A stretch of DNA of 64,000 nucleotides from Reticulitermes lucifugus (GCA_026260175.1 JAKCWW010000125.1:80561-144560); one strand, 5' to 3'. Positions 23,666 through 35,662 are shown, counted from the first letter of the stretch. Notes: generated from the letters alone by a model not told the origin. Numbers and translations are program-made.

Positions 23666-23984
23666 CAGTATCATTACACTGATAATGTAGAGTCGAATTG
23701 TAAAATGTAATCTATCACTGTGAGTTTTAGATGTGAAATTTTGGAGATACTGAAAATCTTTTTGGCGTATCATTCCAGCACTTATCTGCTAAAACTGAAA
23801 ATATTTACTGGCAGCGTAAGTCTGTTTCTAACTTCATTTAACTATACTTTCTTGTACACATAATCACTGGATTAATAGATTTTTCCAAAGAAAATTTTGA
23901 TGTAACTTAACAGGTGGCAGTCATAGCATATTTATAATAATATCACAGCCTAACAGGACTGAGGAAACGAGGACGAATTTGATA

Positions 23985-24160
23985 GCCGACCTGCGGGCAA
24001 GGGCTCAACAGACCTGCGGAGTGTAAAGTAATTAGTGATGAATATTTCACCGAACATATGGTGGGAAAACCGCAAAAAACCTCAGGTTAACGACCTTCCA
24101 ACCGGGATTCGAAACCGGTAAAACTTTTTAACGTACCTGCGCTGTAGACTGGCGTTGTAT
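23985..24160 (-). mobile_element. tRNA-derived SINE, family E, decayed
   Basis: On the minus strand, ACCGGTTTCGAATCCCGG is a good B box preceded by GCGCAGGTACGTTAAAAAG, an eroded A-box region. GAGGTTTTTTGCGGTTTTCC and TGTTCGGTGAAATATTCAT follow, as in common insect SINEs whose body starts with a T-rich GGTTTTTTCCG block. No target duplication was found. The plus strand crosses as short random frames. Confidence 0.5.
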
Positions 24161-24439
24161 AATGTGGAGTGGTATGGGGGACCGTCATAAATAATGCAGC
24201 AGGAAGAACGTGTGAGTCCGTCAGATTCGAACTGTGCACCTCCCGAGTCTGAATAATTAATTTTATAGTTGCGGCAAAGGGGAAACGAGATAAGCGAGTC
24301 AACACTTCTTTCATCCACGTGCAGATTCTGACATTCCATGCAGATTTCTCGCGTAGCCTGCAGTTATCGCGAAGTTTTCTGACCGGCGAAGAACCCAGCG
24401 GAGCTGACTGTACACAGTACACAGGTCCACTTTACAGAG

Positions 24440-24700
24440 CCATATGCTTAGACAAAGCTGCGGTTGTTTTCGTCATGGTGAATATATGGAGGTTTATTAT
24501 CGGATACGCTTTTAGAGTACTGACAGAAGTCTGTGTGTTGGAGGGTGACGATCTGATTGGTTGCCCCCCTATATACCCCCCTCTCCGAGGCCAATATAAG
24601 TCCCCCACATTCAGTCACTCTGATGACGGCAAATGCAGAATTTGCCGAAAAGCAGTGAAATCTTCGTTTCACTACGTAGCCTAATCTCGAAAGCAGATCA
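24440..24700 (+). repeat. unclassified repeat-like block with hammerhead-like motif 2
   Basis: The block contains a GC-rich CCCCCCTATATACCCCCCT and then CTGATGA (24620-24626), one base, a perfect seven-pair stem GGCAAAT/ATTTGCC (24628-24634, 24640-24646), and GAAA (24647-24650). TCACT before and AGTGA after can pair. The exact CTGATGA box plus GAAA across a hairpin is the hammerhead catalytic-core pattern. The extra base before stem II and the lack of a clear cleavage-site arm argue against activity. A 151-codon minus frame (24448-24903) and a 121-codon plus frame cross it and match nothing I recognise. Confidence 0.35.
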
Positions 24701-25270
24701 AGTGCTTTGGAACCCAGAATTAAAACACAAAGATCAGAATTACAGAAAACTGTTGAAAGTGCAAAAGGTAGGTGGAAGAGGAAACTGAAGTCTCTTTCAA
24801 AAAACTGGATAAATCGGTCAGAGTCTGCGAACATATAGGCAAGCCGGAAACATATTTTGGCGAGCGAAAATGTGTAACTGGGAATGTAAACGATACCAGA
24901 CAATGTAAAAAGCAGCAGCAGCAGTGACAGAGAATGTGAAAAATGTGAGGTGGAATATAGGGGAAGAAGTATTAGAAGACATTTGGTGCTACGTATATGA
25001 GCGTGTTACTTTCAGACGCTGAATTTATTTATTTAAATATATTGCTTATAAAGATTACCACAATGTATTATGGGAATAACACATGAGGTCCAGTTTGCTG
25101 TATGTCGGTTCTTATTTCCTCGAGGCAGACGACGAAAGATTACACTATCGCTGTACACTCTCATATCGTCACCTTTTTTTTTACTGATTACAAAACGGTT
25201 TTAATGCGGCAGATCGACCTAAATGGGTCTTCCTCCTTCAAGCAGCAACTACCACTAGACAATAAATTGC
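24701..25270. other. no recognisable feature
   Basis: A short (CAG)n run lies near 24911-24923; otherwise random. Confidence 0.5.
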
Positions 25271-25306
25271 TAAGGCACAGCTCATGCTTTCATGAACTGT
25301 GCCTTA
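25271..25306. repeat. 36-bp hairpin
   Basis: TAAGGCACAG-C-TCATG pairs with CATGA-A-CTGTGCCTTA around a four-base loop: 15 pairs and one mismatch. It is too short for a typical animal microRNA precursor. It may be a small foldback or chance. Confidence 0.75.
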
Positions 25307-25861
25307 ACATGTCATCCTGCTGCGTGTGCAGACGAAGCTTCAGAATTCGGTTAAGTGACAGGTTTGGATAAGACAACAGAGAATCATATTTCCTATAGAT
25401 TTTGGAACTATTCTGTTATGTAACCACTCATATCAATGGACATCACGGACGCTTACTTTTAAGACATAGATGTCAGAAGCGAGAAGCTGAATATGGGTCA
25501 GCCAAAGAATAAACACCTGCCACCCCTTCAAGTGCCTAACACCGCTCCCATGATTTGTCACGTATTCTTAATCTTCCCCTTTACATTCACGGTTTGTTAC
25601 CTGTTGTTGGTAGTGGGGGCAGAGGTGTGCAATGTGTGGCATGCAGGAGCAAGCAACCTACTTATGTGGCCATTCTCTGCCCGACACGAGTCCATATCTC
25701 TGTTGACAATGAAGAGACCTACACCTAAACACAGGTGGCATTTTTTTGTAATGTTAAGGGAATTAACTAGAAAGAACAGGATTTTCACTGTGCAGTTGAG
25801 AGCTATCCAGCTGATAAATATATTCCGTCCAAAAATCCGAAAATCCATCATCGTCTTAACA
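25307..25861. other. no recognisable feature
   Basis: A 130-codon plus frame (25493-25885) spans most of it. Composition looks random and I recognise no domain. Confidence 0.4.
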
Positions 25862-25905
25862 AAGCCTCATGAATTAAATCTATAAGCCTCATGAATTAAA
25901 TCTAT
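25862..25905. repeat. 22-bp perfect tandem duplication
   Basis: AAGCCTCATGAATTAAATCT plus AT occurs twice in direct succession (25862-25883, 25884-25905) with no difference, so the duplication is recent. Confidence 0.95.
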
Positions 25906-27236
25906 CTTCAAACATTTTAACCTTCTTTGCGTCTTCATAACCAATTTCTGAAAGGTGCACAGCAAATTCCATAGCGCAGTGTTTTACTCAGCATCTGATC
26001 AAGATATTGCATGTTAAATAAGAATATCTGTCACCGCCGACACAAAACCGAATCAATAAATCGCTTTATTGTATTTACTTTATTTGAGTTTGCACCTTAA
26101 GCCCTATTCATGCAAGATCCATGACCACCTCCACAATGACTGCATCAATTATGTGTTGTTCAGCCTGTCAAGATATGCAGGAAGCAAATGTTTATCTTAT
26201 TCTCTGGTTCACAGCATTTCCCTTCTTCACAGCACATCAATCGAAGTTTCATAACTAACTGACCATAGCCTAACGGTCTATATTTATTTCCTTGTATTCA
26301 GCATATTACCTAGTCTCTTGGAACCAGAAATTTATTATCGTCACATCATGTGCCCAAGCTCAGCACTGAAAGCGACGCAAAGCAGTTTGAAATAAAAATG
26401 TGATCCTATCACAAGCTCATACGAATATAGTAGTGGGCCATTTGGTTCCACAACAAAAATATGTTTCTTACATAATATTGTCTATTACCTTCCCAAGAAA
26501 AACCCTTTACAAATGGGAGAAAGAAATCAGACTACAAATTTGTACAGTTATACAATGCCCTACCAACCAAACAACCAACATATGTCAAAGTGTTCCGTTT
26601 CACTGAGGCACATTTGCGTTCATTAGGTAAACGAACGGTTCTCGATTAATTAAGGATTAAGCTCAAATACAACATACTGTTTGAGGAGATAGAAGGCAAC
26701 GTTTGAGCTTACTACCGCTCGCAGCGGAAGTGCAGCCATAAGTGTGTGTACGTATAGGATTTGCTGGTGGTTTTAATGTCTGGAAGCTTTAGAGATTATA
26801 TATAGGAGCCGCTGTATATGTCCAGCCAGCTATCTGGTCAGACGGTCCGATAACAAGTACTGGGTATAACCTTGGGCATATGGGCGTGACTCCCGCAGGA
26901 GTTATAACTTGCAATCTACTGCAGGTTCAGGTCCCTCCCCCACCCCCCACCCCTCTTACTTTAGCCCCACAGGGACTCGTTAAAATACCCTCTCACTTCC
27001 TCACTTCTGCACAGAAACTTGCCACCTAATATATTTGTTCAATTTCTTGTTCTGATGTTCGTGTAAAATTTAGAGAATTGTCGTAAGGGATGGAGAATAC
27101 TTTCATTGGATCGACGATTTTAAGGGGATGAAATTGTTTTCTTGCATCATTAAAGTTTTATGAGGTCGGAAATCATTTTGTTCCTTTTATTTGCAGGAGA
27201 CGAAAAAAAAACATGGGGTCAGTGATATTTAACCAA
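25906..27236. other. no confident feature
   Basis: A possible tRNA-like remnant near 26860-26940 has a near B box (GCAGGTTCAGGTCCC) followed by a C-rich run, without a credible A box. Confidence 0.35.
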
Positions 27237-27312
27237 CTCTGTCCAACAGATTTCTTCTTGAGAAGCCAATAGTCGCTCAGCTACTCAATAAATTCTCCTT
27301 CTATTGCGGAAA
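27237..27312 (-). mobile_element. FYGTRR-family retroposon fragment
   Basis: TTCTTCTTGAGAAGCCAATA, then AGCTACTCAATAAATTCTCC and a decayed TATTGCGGAA follow the block order of the 5280-5397 copy. Heavily diverged. Confidence 0.5.
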
Positions 27313-28046
27313 CAAATATTTATGACAATAATTAGGGGCTGGGAAATTCGTCTATATAATTACAAATTGTACGGGGATGTGAATGCAGTATTTATTGTAT
27401 CGAGATTTTCAGAGAATGAAAGAAGTACGTCAGACTTGAGTTTCTGACGGCGGTAACTATAAAACTTGTCTTTATTCATGTAACGCCGTGTAGTCTGGAA
27501 GGCTTAAGTGTTATAAGTATTATTCTAAGTGGATTAGCAATATTTTGCTTGGATCAGTCATTCTTTGATTGTGGGAATTATGATATACAAATCTGTTTTC
27601 TGTGCTTATTTCGGGAATAGAAATAATTTTATTAGGATCAATAAGTTTTGGAGAATAAAAATAATTTCGAATCACAAATGTTAGGGGCCAGGAAATATAG
27701 TTTTTTTTTGGCTGAATAATAATTTGAATCAGGAGGCATTATGTGATAAATATTTGGAAGAAATTAATAGTTTTTAATAAAATTCTTTCAACGTTTAATA
27801 TTTATTCTATCTGACTGCTGAGCCTTCAAACGACATTTTGTCAACTGTCTTCGTGTAGCTTTATTTCAGTGACGAAGAAGATCAGGAGGCAGTGACGCAT
27901 ATCTAATAGGTCCAGACTTAATATTTCTTCTAGCTAAACTTATTTTAAACCCATCAGTTTTCTTCTTTATAATTCACCATTTGTTGCATAAATTCAGTTG
28001 ATTTTCAATTTATAAACTCATGTTAAACGCGAGTCTGAGCTTTCCT
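27313..28046. other. no recognisable feature
   Basis: AT-rich; short repeated phrases such as GGAATAATT and TTTTGG recur loosely. Confidence 0.45.
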
Positions 28047-28260
28047 CAGCGGCGTAGCTGAGGATTCCATTTTTCTGTGATATGACACTGCGTCACTGGG
28101 TAATCGAATACCTGCAATTCGATGCAAAGTAATGTACTCATCTTGAAGGGCAGAAATATCCAAGCAGAACATTTTGACTCTTTGAAGATTAGGACACTAC
28201 GTTGCCTCGAACAGTCGCGATCCTTTAACCAGTGACGCGGCGTCACATCCTAGAATATCT
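28047..28260. mobile_element. possible hAT-like end (CAGCGGCGTAGC)
   Basis: CAGCGGCGTAGCTGAGGATT at 28047 matches the CAGNGGCGTAGC end of the MITEs at 2630 and 15608. GTGACGCGGCGTCAC near 28231 and ACAGCGTCACC near 28450 may be internal. The minus frames downstream (66 and 69 codons) look repeat-derived. I found no opposite end or duplication. Confidence 0.3.
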
Positions 28261-29423
28261 TCAATATTTGTAAAGTTTCAACAAACTGAGGCTTGTTATT
28301 TTTGGAGTATAGAGTATGCTGAAAAAAGATTGATTGGATTTGAGCTTCCTGTTTATTTATTCCTCGTACATAAATAACTTGGTTGAATTTAGCTAAGAAT
28401 CTTGATGATTTATTTAGATTTAGCAATCGGTCACCATTCACCCAAAGACACAGCGTCACCTTCCAGCAGAACTAAATCCTCAACACTACAGAACATAAAA
28501 TCTTTAAAATAAGAATTCAAAATCAGCACAAATATCAGGCCATCGCCTCACCCTACATCACTGTGAATGTGTGAGACATGTTACAGTCACTAATTACAAA
28601 GTGTTTTAACATTTAACGGCAGCTTAATCACATAAAAATTTTATCAGTCCAGGTGATAATTTTTAAACAGATTTAATTAAATAGCATGTTATTTTATACA
28701 TGATGAAAGTGCATTGAATTTCACTGTTTTGCCTATAACTTTGTCTGATAATAATAAAATAATTAGCTGAACATATAGCGAGGATGAATGAGCATTCTGG
28801 TAAATACACAAAGTAGAGCTGAATTAGTATATTGACGATTATAAAATATTAGCATTGGTTGCGATCACGACTGGTTGGCTTGTGTGAACACGATAGTGGA
28901 AATTGCCGGGGGAGTGGTAGTGGGCGGCTGTGACGTGGAACCATTTAATTCATATAGCTTCAATGACTTCGATAATTCCAACAGAATTGTCTAGAACTGG
29001 AAAAATATCCCTCTTTACTGAGGATTACTTGACTTCAAACAACACTGTGAGTTACATGCGTGCCCGCGTTCTCAAAAACGAGTCCCTGCACACTCAAACA
29101 AGTATATATAAACAAATATGATTAAAGTGTAAATTATAATATAAATATTCAGTTCAAGTTAACTATGCTCTCTTTGCACAAAGACAAATGGCTCAGGTCA
29201 TACTAATTGACGGACCTATTTTTTAAGATTTATATTCGATATCAGTGTGATCAAATGAAGGAAAATGATACTGACGGGGAATGTAGCAACCATGGGATGC
29301 TGAAGAATTGCTTACACAACCTTTTTGGAGAAACTTGAAGGAAACATGCTATATGGGAATGTAAGGCAGCATAATATTGAAACTGATCTTAAATAAGTAC
29401 CATAAGAGCTTTAAGGCCGTGTC
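28261..29423. other. no recognisable feature
   Basis: AT-rich, random frames. Confidence 0.5.
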
Positions 29424-29640
29424 ATCCATGGTTTATGTGGTTAGTCGCCGGTCTCTCTAAGCAGAGGCTCGAATTCGAGCCCAAGTTAGTATATACGGGA
29501 TTTGTTGTAGATAACGTGGTAATGGGACAGGTTTTTCCCGAGTACTTCGGTTTCATCCTGCCAATTTCATTACACGAATGTTTAATACTCATTTATTCAT
29601 TCATCACCGAGGTTATATAACCTTAGCAACTGACAGCTTC
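29424..29640 (+). mobile_element. tRNA-derived SINE, family B, copy 3
   Basis: ATGTGGTTAGTCGCCGGTCTC (box A), AATTCGAGCCCAAG (eroded box B), GATTTGTTGTAGATAACGTG and TACTTCGGTTTCATCCTGCC follow the family B order. The end GCAACTGACAGC is shared with the 9169 copy. The sequence to about 29780 may belong to it as well. Confidence 0.75.
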
Positions 29641-29823
29641 CTCAAACCAACACACGAGTCTGTGGACTGGACTCATCTGGATCAGGCTGTGGTACTACTT
29701 TTCCTCTCCTATCGCCTGTTGGTGTCTACCTCAACTGCTTTATATTCTATATTTATTCTTCCACCAAATTTATAATATTTACAACCTATAATATGTGTGA
29801 GATTTATTCATTCTTTCTATTTG

Positions 29824-29905
29824 GAATTTCGAGACTAGCTGAGGGCCGATTGGCTTCTCAAAAAGGACTATGTTTAATAGAGTCAGTTCGTCAGTTCTAA
29901 ATATT
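29824..29905 (+). mobile_element. FYGTRR-family retroposon fragment, plus orientation
   Basis: GACTAGCTGAGGGCCGATTG, GCTTCTCAAAAAGGACTATG and an eroded GTCAGTTCGTCAGTT tail match the reverse complement of the 5280-5397 copy, so this copy runs the other way. It abuts a LINE remnant. Confidence 0.6.
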
Positions 29906-29929
29906 TCGTGCATTTTGCTCTGTGTTCCA

Positions 29930-30340
29930 CAATTTTTCTCTTTTCATTCTTTAATTTATCTCTTCTATTCCGGTACTCCACACTTGGTGAATATTTCATC
30001 TCTTCTGTCTAAACGTTTTTCCATTTATTTTCTCTCATAATCCATGTTTCGCTAGCATATAAGAGCATCAGAACCACAAAAATGTTATAAAATTTTAAAT
30101 TTCTTAGCTTTACTTTCAGCTCCCTTTGTGGTTTTTTCCTCATAGGCCTTAATTTATATCATTCATACATTTAATATTTCTCAAACTTTCAATAACAGTC
30201 CATTAAAAGCAATTATAGCCCTTGCTTTGCTCTACTTTATATACAGTCACGAATTCCTAGGTTTTTTTTCTAAAAGCAATATTTTTTATTTTCTTAAATC
30301 TTGAAATCATACGCTCTCAATGTATTTAACTCAAACATAA
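29930..30340 (-). mobile_element. LINE ORF2 remnant with LLYASETW motif
   Basis: The minus strand reads, in pieces, RNFKIL, then LLYASETWIMRENKW, EEMKYSPSVEYRNRRDK and KNEKRK. LLYGSETW followed by an E-M-K-F/Y block is a conserved region downstream of the reverse transcriptase catalytic core in many insect LINEs. Several stops and shifts interrupt it. It may be from the same broad family as the copy at 20748-21110 but covers a more upstream part. Confidence 0.68.
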
Positions 30341-30469
30341 TTTTCTGCCAATTATCTTCGTTTTCCGGCACTGTCGGTAACTCACAATGAGTAAGTTAGG
30401 GTTTCTAAACCTCACTACACATTATTCGGTTGACAAAGTCACGCAGGATATGGCACGTATGTAGAGAAT
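30341..30469. other. short spacer, nothing seen
   Basis: No frame or repeat recognised between two LINE remnants. Confidence 0.4.
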
Positions 30470-30620
30470 ACAAGTCTATAAAGGGTTTTGGCGTGGAAAC
30501 ATGAAAGACAGAAGCCAATTGTAGATGGAAGAATAATTTCAACATTGATAAAAAAATGGGTTCGAAGGTTTTGGACTGAGTTCAGTTTTCCTGAGGATGG
30601 CCTTCATGACTGAGGACGTA
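30470..30620 (+). mobile_element. LINE remnant, RRWEDN-type tail, very decayed
   Basis: GATGGAAGAATAATTTCAAC, then AAAAAATGGGTTCGAAG and TGGACTGAGTTCAG parallel the DNA of the other copies at the step that encodes the D-G-R-I-I-L block. Translation is broken throughout. Confidence 0.45.
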
Positions 30621-31690
30621 CGCTTCTTCTTCATATTTGGGAGTTCCACAGTTCAGACATTATTCCAAAACACGCCATTATATTTGAGGTACTTCGTGGT
30701 TACTCTCGGTCCTTCCAGGCAAGAGCAAGAACAGTAGCTCAGATTACGTCACCACCGCTTTCTTCCACACTCTCTGCAATTCATCATTCACTAACCATCC
30801 GGACGCCGAATAGATCTACACCGACTTAATGACAAGTGTTAAATAACTTATGAATAAATAAAGCAAAATTGTCGAAATATTTCTGCAAGATATTCCTGTA
30901 CCTTTATATAAAAATGTACAAAAAATAAGGTCTTCTATAAAAATAATACTTGGCACAGAGAAATAATAATTTTTCAGGACTACCATAGCTACAACACCGA
31001 CAGTTCTTCCATTACGAGCGATAATGAAAGTCAATGTAATCCATAAAACCTGTAAATCATAAAACAATACAATAGCCAATAAAGGTCCATTTGTCTGCAA
31101 AGAGATCAACACACTGGCACACACATACACCTTCTTCCTACCTCTGACCTCCCAATCCCCAGAGGCCAACCCACGTCCCCAATACGCAACTTGACACACC
31201 CTCCGACATCGTAAAGCTAAATTAAAGCTACTTTAATGAGAGATTATCACTGCAGTTAATATAAGATTATCACCTTGAGTTTGGGCCCTGGGAATTCTAA
31301 CCCCTCTAGTTCCTTTTAACACGTGTCTCTCCCCCGTGCTCCTCTTACTGCCACCATAATCCTTAGACAAGGCTCTACACGGTTGCATGACGTAATAATG
31401 GATGAAACATGTTTTCTCAAGATGGTAACACTGGAAAATAGTTTCGGAGGGTCCATACAAAGTAAGATTGTACGCCTCCCCATAAATCAGAGAGCGGTGG
31501 TAAGTTAATCTGACTTGCAATATACATTGCCACCGAACAATATCGGGGTTGCAGTCCATGTTTCTCCAACAGCCTGATCTTCCACCCCTATTTGTCTTGG
31601 TGAGTGTGAATGACTGCAGTGCAACTGTCCCCCAGTGCAAGGTTCAATATTTGTCACACATGGTTAATAATACTTACAAATTCCCTATTC
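30621..31690. other. no confident feature; 135-codon frame of unknown nature
   Basis: A minus-strand frame at 31233-31640 (135 codons, balanced amino acid use, Cys-rich in places) and another at 30816-31199 (127 codons) overlap this stretch. Neither has a recognised domain. Base composition of 31300-31620 is more GC-rich than its surroundings, suggesting a repeat or an old exon. I do not call a gene. Confidence 0.3.
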
Positions 31691-31985
31691 CAGTGGGATT
31701 TCCGGGATAGCTCAGTCAGTACTGTGACTAGGCTACGGGCTAGGAGACCTAGCAATTGTGGTTCTATTCCCGAAGGAAGCAAGAGATTTTTTCTCTTCTC
31801 CTATGCGTTCAAACTGGCCCTGGGGCCCACCAAGCCTCCTTTTTTTCCTCAGGGTTAAAGCGGCCAGTGCATGAAGCTGACCACTCACCTCCAAGTAGTG
31901 TCGAGGGCAAGAATGAGAGGAGGTATATCTCCACTTCCCATATAGCTTTATGGCTTTCTCAGGGACAACTTTAACTTTACATTAT
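31691..31985 (+). mobile_element. tRNA-derived SINE, family C, copy 1
   Basis: It starts near GGGATAGCTCAGTCAGTAC, an excellent A box, and has GTGGTTCTATTCCCGAAGG as B box at normal spacing. The body AAGCGGCCAGTGCATGAAGC, then TGACCACTCACCTCC and CATATAGCTTTATGGC, is shared with 21960-22160. The tail is ACTTTAACTTTAC. A weak CCAGTG match flanks it. The head is close to a tRNA, but the stems do not close and no free 3' end exists. Confidence 0.85.
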
Positions 31986-32979
31986 GCCAGTGTTTCCCAT
32001 ACATTACTCCGTGGGTGGAAGTCGGTCCATGACCTTCGGCAAAATCATTGGTTTACATTTGTAAGCACTGAATGTCCATACAAATTCCCGCGCTAATTTT
32101 CGGTCACTTTCCTACTCATATTTGTGGGATGTATTATTAAGTGTAAAGACAGACCCAAATGTCTACCTGTCCACATTCTTTCAGTCCCGTCTCATCGGGA
32201 ACTCATTAGCCTGACTTCATTAACCCACTCTCAATACCTGCCCTGTACTATATCCTGTCTTGAGGGGAAATGGTCTTTATTTGAAACAAATTCCGCAAAC
32301 GAGGGAAGGATAAATCACGTTTACAGAAAGAAGACCTTTGTTGCGTTGCGTTCTACCAGCATTTTCCTGTTTTAAACTTGTTCGTTCGCTTTCCATCGAA
32401 GATAAACATGAAACTCGAAAGTGCTAAGGTTTGGTGCAAGAGTGGATTATATCTCTTAAGAGGTGTTCATATATCTTAGATTGGAAGACAAAATATTGTG
32501 AAGTGACAAACTCCAGGCACTGCAGTGTTTATACGATCAGGTCTTACTTGCAGGATCTTTGGTAAGTGAGGCATGCAGAGAAGGCGCTCAGATATTGTAA
32601 GTACAGTATCTTCCAATAGTTGTCGCCTCATAGACAGTGGACGAAATGTGTAATTGACGATATCAGAATCAGAGTTTCCAACTGTAGCTACGCAATAACA
32701 GAGACACCGTAAATATTGGTAATTATCACCACTAGTATAGCGATGGTATAATAGACAGTATAAAAGCTACCGGGTCTCCAGTAGGAACATTATACTAGCA
32801 AAATAATTTTAAAACTTGCCGGTTCTTATGTAGATGCTGAGTACTACTTCACAAAGTAAACCGTAACACTGACCATAAACTAACTAGCACAGCAATTTTA
32901 AATACGTGCTAATCTTATATACCAGGCGATTATTGATGGCTGAAGGATGTACGTATATATGTACATACAGAGCGAAGAT
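31986..32979. other. no recognisable feature
   Basis: Random short frames only. Confidence 0.5.
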
Positions 32980-33291
32980 GCTACAAGTGATAAAACCCAC
33001 ACTAAAATTAGCAAGGTTTGTTGTGTATTTATCAGGTTGCTTTGACCTTGAGGTGTTAAGACGCAGAGTGATTTTGGGGAAAATTTCCAGCAAAAACAAT
33101 GCGTCTTATGATGAGAGAAATACGGTACGTATACAAACATACAGAATTAGAAAACGCTTTTGTTAATAGGGCGCTACAAGTGATAAAATGCACACTAAAA
33201 TTAGCAAGGCATTTTTGCGGATTTATTAGCCTTATGGAGGAAATACGGTACATATATAAACTACCTGAATTGTAACGCGCTTTTGTTAATA
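32980..33291. repeat. imperfect tandem duplication, second unit internally deleted
   Basis: Unit 1 is 32980-33168 and unit 2 is 33173-33291. Both start GCTACAAGTGATAAAA, share CACACTAAAATTAGCAAGG and GGTAC-rich GAAATACGGTA, and end CGCTTTTGTTAATA. Unit 2 lacks about 70 bp from the middle of unit 1. The paired frames here are the same duplicated DNA. Confidence 0.85.
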
Positions 33292-34529
33292 AGAAACATA
33301 AAATAAATGAGGGGCAAGCTGCTTTTTAATGGAAATATAAATTAACCCGCATTGGCTAAGTAAAGAAACACATTCCAGTAAACACGTTTCATAATAGTGC
33401 AATCTGCAGGCGGCAACAACTGCAGTGAACTACAAGACGCAGTGTCTTTATAATTAATTTGCTAACTATATCTGGAGAGTTTCTGCCCCAAGGAACACCA
33501 TGCTTTTTAAAGAAACCAGCATACGTCACATGACGTCACGCGATATGCGGGACAGTTGGTAGAACTGGTGTAATGTCAGGCACAATGATAGATTAGGTGA
33601 CAGGTGCCACAAAGGGCAAGGGGTTGCACAAGTACATCACGCACAAAACAAGGAAAATGCTCACGTTAAGCCAATCATGAAATGTAACTCAGCAGCAGTA
33701 AATTAATATTAGTCACAAAACTGAAGGTTTAGACCCAATTTTCCTACAGCCCCCTTTAATATCTTATATGGCCACTCATATTCTCTGTACAGTTTCAGAT
33801 TTCCAATATAGTTGCGGTTCGGAACCTCCCACTAATTCGTCGTATCCATCATTCCGTAAGTTAAAGACACCAGCGGCTGACTCGATTTCGGTCAAACACG
33901 TCGTTGAAGACTGACATTACATTCTGTAGGGAATCTTAAATTTTGGTTCAGGTTGGGGAAAATATGAAGAGCAAACTGTATTTTTACTGAAAGCTTGGAT
34001 TGAACAGATAAGCACGAAACACCTTGGCGTTGATGTGAGTGCAACATTTTAAACAATTTTGGACATTATGGACTGGATTATCTGGCTTACGATGAGGACC
34101 AATTGCGGGCCTAAATCCATATATTACTTGTAAGCAGAGCTGTAGTTTGGGACATGTGATATATTGTTACTTAATTCTTCACTTCATTTAAAAGCGTATT
34201 ACCCTGCGTGAGCTTATCCTCTTGAGCCACTTCAAGACACATTACTTAAGCGGGTACACTCAATTTACGGAAATTTAATAATTTCAATGGAAGTTAGAGG
34301 TTTTCTTGAATCCTATATCTTATATCTGATAATATCACTGCGTAAAATTAAATGTTTCATCAACTAACTGTGATCAACTGCGAGGGAAATGACGAAAAAT
34401 AAATATCTGTGCCTTCGCTTAAAAGCTTGATGCTTATTATTCTATTAGGGTTTGAGCATAAGGGGGCTCCGTGAATGTAGAACTCTTTTCGAAAATTCCA
34501 TTGATCAAAGACATTGGGATAAAGAACGA
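33292..34529. other. no recognisable feature
   Basis: Random frames only. Confidence 0.5.
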
Positions 34530-34660
34530 AAGCGGGAAAAGAAGAAGAAAAGCAAGCATGTTGAAAAGAGATAGAAGGAAAGGGAAGAGTCAACAGAGAG
34601 AAGGAATGAGAGAAAATAATAAAGAAATAAGAAAATATAGAAATGAAATAAAGAAACTAA
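34530..34660. repeat. purine-rich tract
   Basis: GA-rich plus strand; the Lys/Arg-rich 78-codon frame is a low-complexity reading. Confidence 0.75.
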
Positions 34661-35619
34661 GTAGCATTTGTGTACGTAAGATATTATTAGATCATCTGAG
34701 AAAATAATTTAGAGTCCAGATAAAAATCGTATAACTAAGGAAACCGTAAACAGCGGCAGTTTACTGGCGTGCGTGTCTGATATCTTTCGCTGCAAGGTCG
34801 TTTGCCATTTTTGATTTTAACCATGTAATCTGCACTTCAACCCACTTTTAATTACTGACTGCCTTCTGGAGCTCTAGGGAATAAAAGAGTTCAAAATTAA
34901 TGTTCTCTGATCGGCCATGTGTATACGCGACTTTCTGCGTGCGTGTTTACATAGAGCGAGAACATACCGGATGTGAAACTCAGGCGACAAGATTGATTTC
35001 CTAGCATTTTCCTTCTGTACAACAATTTAATAGAACGAGATAAAAGATCGGGAGATAAATTAAGCATTTTACACAACCACATTATTACCATAACCTTCCA
35101 AACAATAAGGAAATGGGCGGGTTAATGGCTTTATATTTTTAAACTTGTTTATTTACGTTCACAAGGAAATGCCCTACAGTGAAAGGACCATATGAAGAAA
35201 CATGTGCAGTAGTTTAACAGTTTAATCAGCGCTAATCCCTGAAAACGTAGGGTCTAAGTTAGACTAGGGGCACATCTCGGAGCATTCTTTAATCTCGACA
35301 CTAGACTCACGTGAATAGTCAGCTTCGCACTTTACTTCGGGAAAAACCATCTCCTGCTTCCATCGGGTAGGAGGCTGATAGAAGGGAGAGCCAGTATCGG
35401 AGAAATACACATGTTACCCTGCCGGGAATCGAAAATCAGTCGTGCAGCCTGCAACCAGCCTTTCTGAAGGCTGCATCTTATACGGGACGTTGTGGAATAA
35501 ACATTCCTGTCTTTTGAACACTGTCCATACCGTATACGTGCGTGCATTACGACAATATATATTAACACCAACTCGTACACGATGTTAAAACACAATATGC
35601 AATCACTTTATACAAACCC
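34661..35619. other. no recognisable feature
   Basis: Random frames only. Confidence 0.5.
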
Positions 35620-35662
35620 TGACATGTTTCGGTGCACTAGTACACCATCTTCAGACGGGATA
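35620..35662 (-). other. hammerhead-ribozyme-like motif 3
   Basis: On the minus strand CTGAAGA (35654-35648), one T, a GGTG/CACC stem around a short loop, and GAAAC (35630-35626). CTGANGA plus GAAAC around a hairpin is the hammerhead core signature. The extra base before stem II is the same deviation as in motifs 1, 2 and 4. ACATGTC follows and could form stem III, but no clear partner precedes. Confidence 0.4.

Noticed and set aside
24448-24903. 151-codon minus frame as a gene
   Set aside because: Longest frame in the window but overlaps a repeat-like block; no recognisable domain or initiation context.
26855-26945. tRNA-derived remnant with C-rich run
   Set aside because: Only a near B box; no A box, body match or second copy.
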